Assembly: GCA_903907555.1 (NCBI GenBank)
Contig: CAIVOO010000108.1
Coordinates: 1 to 5,619 of the forward strand
Length of the DNA stretch: 5,619 nucleotides
Direction: 5' to 3'
Origin: an uncultured archaeon
GTDB lineage: Archaea > Nanobdellota > Nanobdellia > Woesearchaeales > CAIVOO01
Shown: positions 1-5,619 of the stretch, one piece after another
How positions within the stretch are numbered: the first letter of the stretch is position 1
How the letters are laid out: the number at the start of each line of letters is the position of its first letter
Translations under genes and position numbers: made by a program
The notes under the pieces: generated by a model
What the model saw: the letters and a program-made list of their open reading frames with translations, nothing else
The model's database searches: none
What the model was told of the DNA's origin: nothing

Positions 1-1179
1 CAAGCAGACAGGGCGAACAAGATAGCCTGGCAGTTGGCTTCAGATAAGGCATTGCAGCAGCAGAGTGAGTATAAAAATTCTGAAAAAACTCTTGAGGATG
101 TTGATACTCTTACAACCATTAAATTAGAGGAAGTATCTCTTAGAAAGAAAGTACTTGAGGCAGACTCAAGCTTAACTTCTTCTGAGAGAGCTTCTGCATT
201 GTCAAAAGTTAATGCAGATGAAGCGCAGCTTCAGCTCCAGAAGTCTCAAATAACTCTTGCCAGAGATTATGAAATCACAGGCAGGGTTGAAACTGACGAG
301 ACTTCAAGGGCAAGGACACAACAGGTTGATTCTTTAGAAAAAAGCATAGAGATGCAGAAAATTGCTGACAGAACTGCATTTGATTCAGGCGAAATATCAG
401 TCAAGGAAAAGGGCATAAGAGACTTGGAGCGGGCAGCAGAAGAAGCCCAGCTGAAAGCTATGCAACAGCAGGAGCTTTTGAAATCTGCCCAGCAGATTGA
501 ACAGCAGGGCTTGGGAACTCCAAGGGAAACTGCAACAGCTGAGCTTGAGTTAAGAAGGGCTAATGTCGATGCTAACGAGGCATTGGCTAAAGCCACTGAA
601 GCGCGCATTGCAGACGTAAAAGAACAGTTTGATGCAAGAACAACAGCAAAGAAAGTAGCTGATTATCTCACAGATAAGGATACTGCAACTGAAAATCAAA
701 TAGCTTCAATGGAGAAAACAAGGCAGGGTGTACAAAAGCTTGCAGAAATTGGAAAGATTGATGTGGCTGTCAGCGAGAGCAGGATTGCTCTAGAGGATGC
801 AGTTGCTTCAAAGAATGTTCCTATCATAGAATCAAAAAGCCAGGAATTGGTGACAAGCTTATCGCAGAGCCATGACATTGCAGTCGCGAGCATTGATAGC
901 GCGGTTAAATCTGGACAGCTGAAACAGAGCGATGCCCTTGCTGCAAAGACAATAGAAAATCTGGATTATTCTAACAAGCTTAGCAGTGCAAATGCATTGC
1001 TTGCAGATGCGCAAAAAGCATCTCCTGCTTCTGCCAATGTCAAGGCGCAGTCTGATTTGTTGTCAAAATCACTTGATTCACTTGTTGCAGAGCACACAGA
1101 AGTATTGAAACAATCAGGTGTGCAGAACTTCGAGGCTAAAGCTCTCGAACAGCTCAACATAAGAACTATTGAAGAGATT
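1..1179 (+). other. Long helical, probably coiled-coil region (codons 1-393)
   Basis: About 390 residues dominated by Ala, Gln, Glu, Lys, Ser and Leu, with hydrophobic residues spaced every three to four positions and very few prolines or glycines. The main breaks are near P174 (GTPRE), P274 (NVP) and P342 (SPAS), which would divide it into roughly three helical segments. There is no signal peptide or membrane segment, though the true N terminus is upstream. Such regions in large proteins usually act as stalks, spacers or oligomerisation elements; that role is inferred from composition only. No catalytic motif was seen. Similar low-complexity helices are scattered over many unrelated families, so homology cannot be claimed. 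Confidence 0.7.
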
Positions 1180-4100
1180 GGGGCAAAGCCTGTCGAAAGT
1201 GCAAAACCAGAAGTTCCATCGCTTGCTGAAAAAGCAGCTCCTGCAGAGCTGCCAATGCTTGGACCAACAGAGTTCGCGTTTGTTAAGGCTGAGCCTATGA
1301 CTCCTAAAGGCGCTGCTGAACAGGTAGTTTCACAATTCGAATCAACGTTAAGAGAGATGCCTGACGAGCAACTGAAATCACTTTATACAGAGAAAGACGG
1401 CAATGTCGTATTCAATGAGCAGAAAGCTAATGAATTTTTTACTGAAGCTGCAAGAAAAGCAGGAGTTTCAATGGACAGTCCAGGAGTCAAATTGCTTAGA
1501 GATAATATCCAGCAGTTCGGCCAAGAACTGACAGGGCTTGAAGGCAGGTATAGCGAAGCATTCAGGAATGTTGAAATCAAAAAGCTTGTGGATAAAGGTG
1601 CGTCGCTTGAAGATGCAAAAATTCAAGCTGATAGAACTGGCAGAGAAGCTCAAGTGCAGGCATTATTAAAATCATTTTTAGAGAATAATGTTTTGATTCA
1701 GGCTCCTGCTGGATTCGGCAAGGATTACTATCACACACCCATGGAGCAGATGTACAGGGTTTTTGCAGAAGGAAAGACTTCTGTGAATATCCAGATGACT
1801 AAGAACTTGATGGATAAGAACATAGCAGACCACGCTGCTGTTTATAGGGAAGCAATTCGCTTGGATGCTCTGAGCAAAGGCAGATCTGAGGCAGAGGCTA
1901 CACGCCTAGCAGAAGAATCTGTGTTTATTTTGGATATGGGTGCAGAAGGCGTTGCAAAAAGATTTATGCCACAGGACCTTGAAAAACTGCAGAAAGCAAA
2001 ATTTGTTTTTACAGACGTAAATGGCCTCAACAGCTTAGTCAGCCAGGGAATGACTGAGGGGTATGGGCTTGACATTTCAAACCCATCAGCTGCAAGTGAA
2101 GCAATTCAAAATCTAAAAGCATCAAAACAAGCCTTGGATCTACTTGCGAAAAATCACAACCTAATCAACGAAATCCACAAGCTAACAGAAGATCCGTCAT
2201 TAATAAGGACGATAGGGGAAACAACATTATCAGCTTCTTCGCGAACTGCTCTCGAAAGCGTGTATAAAATATTAGTTGACAATGGTATTGTAAGCAAGCC
2301 GACAGGCGATTATTTTGCGATTAATAAAGAAGCTATGTTTAAGACAAAAGTAGAGATAGAACAGAGGCTTAGAAGCCAAGGTGTAAGTGAGGAATTAATC
2401 TTAGATTTGCGCTCAAAGCTGGAATATGAAGTAAAGGAATTCAAGCAAGAATTTTTGCAGCAAGTATTCGATGGTCTTGATCCTAAGCTGAAGAGTGAAT
2501 TCAAGTCAAAAAATAGCAGGGATGCGACTGTAGAAGATCTTGTAAGAAGAAACTCAGATGTCAGGGAAGATGTTCTTGGCGATTACCGTGATGTTATCAA
2601 TTCTCTTAAACAGACTGTTGATATGGGTGCTAAGGAATTTGTTATAGACGAAACAGGAAGACCGAGGCCGACACAGGAAAAATCTCTGGCACCTCCTGAA
2701 CTACAATTTGGCGGAAAAAACACAGAAGCATTGTTGAGATTGTTTACTAAAGGTGTCGAAGGAGCAAAACTTGGCGATATGCAGATAACTGCAGAGTCCA
2801 TCAAGACTACATTTAGCTTGTATATAAAAGAGATTGCAATAGCGGATGGCGGATTGACTGCGATGACAGCAACGCCACGCGAAGTCGCGGGAACAATAGA
2901 TGTTTATACACAAAGAGAAGGAACTTCTAGGATATTCTCTAAAGAAACACTTAACGACGCTTTCAGAAGAGAAGGGATTAGCAGAGAGATCGCAGGAGAG
3001 CAAGGAAGAGATTATGATATAACAACCGACAACCTAGAAGGCAGGATACGGTCTGTTGATAAAGTAAAAGTAATCGGAGAACTATTAGCAAAAAATGCAG
3101 GTGAAAAAAAGTTCCATGTATTCCTCGATGAAGCTATTTATGATACCACATCAAGGCAAGTAATGGCAGAATTCCAGTCTTCAGGAAAAGAAGGAGATGT
3201 TCTTTTAATCAGGGAGAGGCTTAAGCAGGGCGGAGAATACAGGGAGTATACAATTAAAGATGGCAAACTGGTCGAGAATCCAAAGCCGGACATGACAGAA
3301 GCCCAGAATGTATTTTCGAAGTACAAGGGTGAAAGAGTAACTGTGGTAACAAACCAAGAAGCAGGATTTGACCCGTACACAGAATTTAAGACAAAGCTTA
3401 ATGATTTGTCTGCGAAATTATCAGCAAATGGGAGAACACTTGAAGATGTCATAAGTAGCATTGAGAAGCAGGTTGCTGATAGAGGTTCAATTTATGCTGA
3501 GCGAGGAATTCTGACTGAGGAAGGGATAAAGCTCGCTCGCGAAAATCTCGGAAAAGTAATGATTGAAGAAGGTGTTGTAAAAAATACTGCAGAGTATGAT
3601 GCTCTGGAAAGAGTTGACTTCAAGGTGCATATCGGAGAAAAGACAAAGTTATCAGATTTAGAGCAGGGAGTCTTAAGGAAGAGAGCAAAAGGGCTGTTCA
3701 CAGATTCTATAGAAATATTGAGTTATGACAAGCAAATAACAGACGCCAAAACACTTGCAGAAAAAACACTGAATAACGAGTTGCGAGAAACAAAAAAATA
3801 TAATGAAAGGTCTTTTACAGAAGGACTTTCTAACATAGTGAGATTGTCATTTGATAGAGCAATTAATGAGGTTCTCGGCAATGCAAAACTGACAGATACG
3901 CAGAAGCTGGAGCAGATTCAGAAGATACAAGGAGAGATGATTGAAACAGAGAAATTCTTCGAGCAGTCAGATGCTTCACTTGCTGGCGAATACGGAAGAA
4001 GTACTACAGACAGCTTCAACGAGATGATTAGAAGTCATGTTGCCAAGTCAGGAGACATAGCAGCCAGGCTGGAGGCTGCTGGAGTAATTAAGGAATCTGT

Positions 4101-5619
4101 TGACATATTCAAAAAATTATCTGAATACAAGCATCAAAACATTCAATTCACAGGAGAAGGGGGAGGCAAGCGCCCTGCGCTGGCAGAGAATTTCAAGGAC
4201 TTCGCAGAAAGCGCTGATAAACACTGGAAAGCAGGCACAGATTTCAATGAGTATTCTACTGGAGATTTGGGAAGAAGGCTTGAAATAAGAGAAGCAATAC
4301 AAGAAGTGTCTGAAGCGACTCCTGAACAAGCTGTCAGGGAAAGGCAAGTAGAGCAGTCACGAATTGCTGCGAGAGATGCTGCTGTTGTGCCAACTTCAGT
4401 CGTTAATGCTGTGCGTGATGAGCAGTTGCCTATGTTGGCTGATGAATTTGTGCAGTTGATTCCAGAAGCTGAAAAAGTGATACCAGTCACGCCAGGAATG
4501 ATTGAAGAGGAATATCCTCAAATTCCTGAAGCGCCTCCATTAGCTGATATTGTGAATTCTGAGATTTCTGCTCTAAACGCTAAACTTGCGACTGCAAATC
4601 CGAAAAGCGCTGAAAAAATCAAATCCAAAATTGACGATTTACAAAACACATTGGCTTCTGACAGGATTTCTGCACTTGAAAATGCCTTGAAAGCTGAAGG
4701 CAACTATTATGCTGTAGGAATAAAATCAGCTGAGGTAGCCACTTCAAGCCTTGCTCCTGCTACTGTTCTGCCAGTTGAATCATTCTATGTAATCTTGCAG
4801 GAAAAGTCTTCTGGTAAAAAGTTCATTGCAAAACCATCATTTTCCGCTTCATCATATGCTGGCGTTGACAAGGAAGACAAATCATTGGCAAGGCTTATGA
4901 TTGATAGCACTCCGAGAGAGATGATTGCAGGTTTAACAGTCCAAACATTCTTAAAAAATGCAAATAGATTAGGAATAAAGGAAACTTCTCAGGTAAAATC
5001 TGCAAATGTAAAGACTTTAAAGCTTGGCCAAGAGGACATAACACTTTCAGAATATGTTGATAACGCAATCACATTCGAAGAATTTATAAGAAAATATGAT
5101 GCTAAAAAATATATAACTCCTGAGATGTATGATTTAGTGAAAGCAGCATTTTCCATTACAGGAAATGGCGATGGGAATACAAAAAATGTTTTGGTTACAT
5201 TTGATGGATCAAATGCAATATTACACTTGATTGATTGGGGCGGATCAGATATTGATAACTATGGCTCACAAACTTCAAGCGGAGCAATTTTGGAATTAAA
5301 AACTTATTTTTTCACCACACCATCAAGTACTGATATCGATTTCAGCAGCAAACTGAAAACTGCAGTAGACTCGACATTCACTCCAGAAAATGTTAATAAT
5401 ATTATTGAAGCTTCAGGATACGAAGGAAGAAAGGCAGAAATCATCAGAGATAGCTTGATTAAAAGGCCTGAAAGATTTAATCTGGAAGAAGCAAAACAAA
5501 TCATAGCTTCTGCAAATGAAGAGCATGATGCAACAGTTAAATCAATAGAACAGAGCAATCTTAATGATGAAGAAAAATCACAAGAGAAACTTCTTGCACT
5601 TCAAACTAAAAATGAAGCA
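1..5619 (+). CDS. Giant multidomain protein, internal fragment (coiled coil + SecA-like + kinase-like), partial at both ends
   Basis: Frame 1 is open for all 1,873 codons with no stop, so this is the inside of one very long gene; start and stop lie outside. Protein-like composition throughout, consistent AGA/AGG arginine and ATA isoleucine use, and recognisable domain motifs in this frame show it is the real one. Order: helical coiled-coil region (1-393), Pro-rich linker, divergent SecA-like motor region (core about 515-1126), helical region (to about 1460), second Pro-rich linker, kinase-fold module (about 1594-1830), charged helical tail. No cysteine occurs in the whole stretch; tryptophan only at 10, 1409 and 1746. 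No hydrophobic stretch long enough for a membrane helix was seen, so this part looks soluble. No close homologue of the full architecture is recognised, and its cellular role is unknown. Possible settings are a giant scaffold, a surface or secreted effector, or an intracellular regulator. A coding call is very secure; a function is not. Confidence 0.96.
1180..1311 (+). other. Proline/alanine/glutamate-rich interdomain linker 1 with LPML motif
   Basis: Codons 394-437 are rich in Pro, Ala, Glu and Lys (for example AKPVESAKPEVPSLAEK) and separate the helical stalk from the SecA-like region. It contains ELPML at residues 416-420, followed shortly by EF (424-425). A very similar QLPML followed by EF recurs in the second linker, before the kinase-like module. 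The composition is that of a flexible, probably unstructured tether. Confidence 0.6.
1543..3378 (+). other. Divergent SecA-like DEAD motor region (codons 515-1126), probably ATPase-defective
   Basis: SecA is the ATPase that drives bacterial Sec protein export. This region follows its landmarks in order. Residues 551-566 (QVQALL...NVLIQ) match the DVQLIGG...EMKTG approach to Walker A, and 568-575 (APAGFGKD) stands for TGEGKT. Residues 595-617 (VNIQMTKNLMDKN..) match VHVVTVNDYLARRD. Residues 666-680 (AKFVFTDVNGLNSLV) match ADITYGTNNEFGFDYL. After a gap of about 190 residues, the size of SecA's preprotein-crosslinking domain, VIDETGR (881-887) matches VDEFTGR. ITAESIKTTFSLY then AMTATP (954-959) match TLASITFQNYFRLY then GMTGTA. 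In the second ATPase lobe, residues 1020-1028 and VTVVTN (1113-1118) match the SecA motif V region. Lost or altered: Walker A Thr is Asp575, no DEVDSILIDEA motif, no GRG arginine in motif V, no clear motif VI. It probably does not hydrolyse ATP as SecA does. A generic superfamily 2 helicase relic is the alternative. Confidence 0.62.
1702..1725 (+). other. Walker A-like motif APAGFGKD
   Basis: Codons 568-575 encode Ala-Pro-Ala-Gly-Phe-Gly-Lys-Asp just after a hydrophobic strand (NVLIQ). The spacing matches motif I of DEAD-type motors (APTGSGKT) and of SecA (KTGEGKT). The phosphate-binding lysine (K574) is kept, but the Ser/Thr that binds the metal is Asp575. Family knowledge predicts this change would weaken or abolish Mg-ATP hydrolysis, though nucleotide binding could remain. 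Confidence 0.6.
3379..4380 (+). other. Helical region after the SecA-like core, possible remnant of the SecA helical scaffold
   Basis: Codons 1127-1460 are mostly charged and helix-prone, without an obvious catalytic motif. Around residues 1224-1262 an arginine-rich stretch leads into EILSYDKQ, which resembles the R(K)xxLLEYDDVMNxQR segment that opens the helical scaffold of SecA. It lies about 122 residues after the motif V-like TN (1117-1118), near the roughly 125-130 residues in SecA. The rest is not recognised. A glycine cluster (GEGGGK, 1146-type turn near codons 1385-1391) breaks the helices, and W1409 is one of only three tryptophans. The scaffold assignment is weak; a stand-alone spacer region is the alternative. 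Confidence 0.4.
4381..4548 (+). other. Proline/glutamate-rich interdomain linker 2 with LPML motif
   Basis: Codons 1461-1516 change abruptly from helical sequence to Pro, Val, Glu and Ala-rich sequence, including IPVTPGM and PQIPEAPPLAD. QLPML occurs at 1475-1479 with EF at 1482-1483, echoing linker 1. The linker separates the SecA-like half from a short coiled coil and the kinase-like module, as a flexible tether would. Confidence 0.6.
4549..4779 (+). other. Short coiled coil and connector before the kinase-like module
   Basis: Codons 1517-1563 show heptad-like spacing of Leu, Ile and Ala (SEISALNAKLATA, IDDLQNTLASDRISALENAL), predicting one or two amphipathic helices. A Ser/Ala/Pro/Thr-rich connector (about 1578-1593) follows and leads into the first beta strand of the kinase-like fold. 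Its role is likely structural; no function is assigned. Confidence 0.5.
4780..5490 (+). other. Kinase-fold module (HipA / PI3-PI4-kinase-like / APH superfamily pattern), codons 1594-1830
   Basis: Proteins with this fold transfer the gamma-phosphate of ATP to protein, lipid or small-molecule targets. The pattern seen is as follows. Beta strands SFYVILQ and KKFIAKP give a candidate ATP-binding lysine, K1611. A helix starting REMIAGL follows, with E1640 as possible salt-bridge partner. A hinge-like stretch covers about 1671-1695. The catalytic loop GNGDGNTKNVLV (1721-1732) keeps the presumed catalytic Asp D1724 and the metal-binding Asn N1729. LIDWGG (1743-1748) matches the DFG/DxG strand, with D1745 as the second metal ligand. 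HipA and bacterial PI3/PI4-kinase-like proteins have N-x-D-R-H-x-x-N here, and APH enzymes have HGDxxxxN; in this protein the residues after the Asp are Gly-Asn. Downstream, helices end in IIRDSLIKRPERF, resembling the C-lobe tail of the PI3/PI4-like group. Key residues look intact, so activity is possible; the substrate cannot be read from sequence. Confidence 0.58.
5491..5619 (+). other. Charged helical tail continuing past the window
   Basis: Codons 1831-1873 are Glu, Lys, Ala, Asn and Gln-rich (NLEEAKQIIASANEEHDA and onward), helix-prone and without proline or glycine. They probably begin another coiled-coil or spacer region after the kinase-like module. The frame remains open at the last base, so the protein extends further. 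Confidence 0.5.

Noticed and set aside
267..608. Minus-strand open frame of 113 codons
   Set aside because: It lies entirely opposite the long coding frame; its Ser/Cys/Ala/Leu-rich product is what the complement of Ala/Glu/Gln/Ser-rich codons gives, and no motif is present.
1768..1782. AEGKTS (residues 589-594) as an alternative SecA-type GEGKT Walker A
   Set aside because: The preceding residues do not form the hydrophobic strand of a P-loop, and the better collinear fit puts APAGFGKD at motif I and this segment in the turn before the VTVNDYL-like strand.
1921..1950. VFILDMGAEG as a Walker B motif
   Set aside because: It precedes the GTNNEFGFDYL-like segment, whereas SecA Walker B follows it; it fits better as the strand before that segment (VGVI-type).
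3105..3111. A-AAA-AAG heptamer in the phase used for programmed -1 frameshifting (as in dnaX), plus an A7 run at 3792-3798
   Set aside because: A-runs are expected in Lys-rich AT-rich coding sequence. A -1 shift at 3105 would hit TGA after six codons, and I see no convincing downstream hairpin or upstream stimulatory site.
4100..4288. Plus-strand open frame of 62 codons in frame 2
   Set aside because: It overlaps the main frame fully, has no recognisable ribosome binding site and no motif; the main frame is unbroken here.
4143..4490. Minus-strand open frame of 115 codons
   Set aside because: Complement shadow of the main gene; low-complexity Ser/Ala/Leu product with scattered Cys and no family features. 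The other minus-strand frames across the window were rejected for the same reason.

Overview
The window is a single uninterrupted protein-coding frame. Reading the + strand from base 1, all 1,873 codons (1 to 5619) are sense, and the frame is open at both ends. This is therefore an internal piece of one very large gene: neither start, stop, promoter nor terminator lies in the window. No RNA gene, mobile element, CRISPR array or intergenic gap was seen. Residue numbers used here are window codon numbers.

Host: DNA is moderately AT-rich. Arginine is written almost entirely with AGA/AGG (about 75 against about 15 CGN by hand count), and ATA is a common isoleucine codon. This style is usual in many archaea, including DPANN lineages, and in some uncultivated bacterial phyla such as Omnitrophota, which are known for giant genes. 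I cannot decide between them from this piece.

Layout, N to C: (1) residues 1-393, Ala/Gln/Glu/Lys/Ser-rich and helical, probably coiled coil; (2) a Pro/Ala/Glu linker carrying LPML, about 394-437; (3) a divergent SecA-like DEAD motor region, core about 515-1126, collinear with SecA at many landmarks but missing key ATPase residues; (4) a long helical region, about 1127-1460, that may start with a remnant of the SecA helical scaffold; (5) a second Pro-rich linker, again with LPML, about 1461-1516; (6) a short coiled coil; (7) a kinase-fold module, about 1594-1830, with the N-x-D-x4-N and DxG signature of the HipA / PI3-PI4-kinase-like / aminoglycoside-phosphotransferase superfamily; (8) a charged helical tail running off the end.

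The whole stretch has no cysteine, only three tryptophans and no visible membrane segment or signal peptide. How the modules cooperate is unknown. The architecture, a coiled-coil stalk, a probably inactive SecA-like motor and a possibly active kinase in one giant chain, suggests a large scaffold or effector-type protein, but that is inference. The SecA-like and kinase-like calls come from motif patterns and order read by eye, not from a database search.
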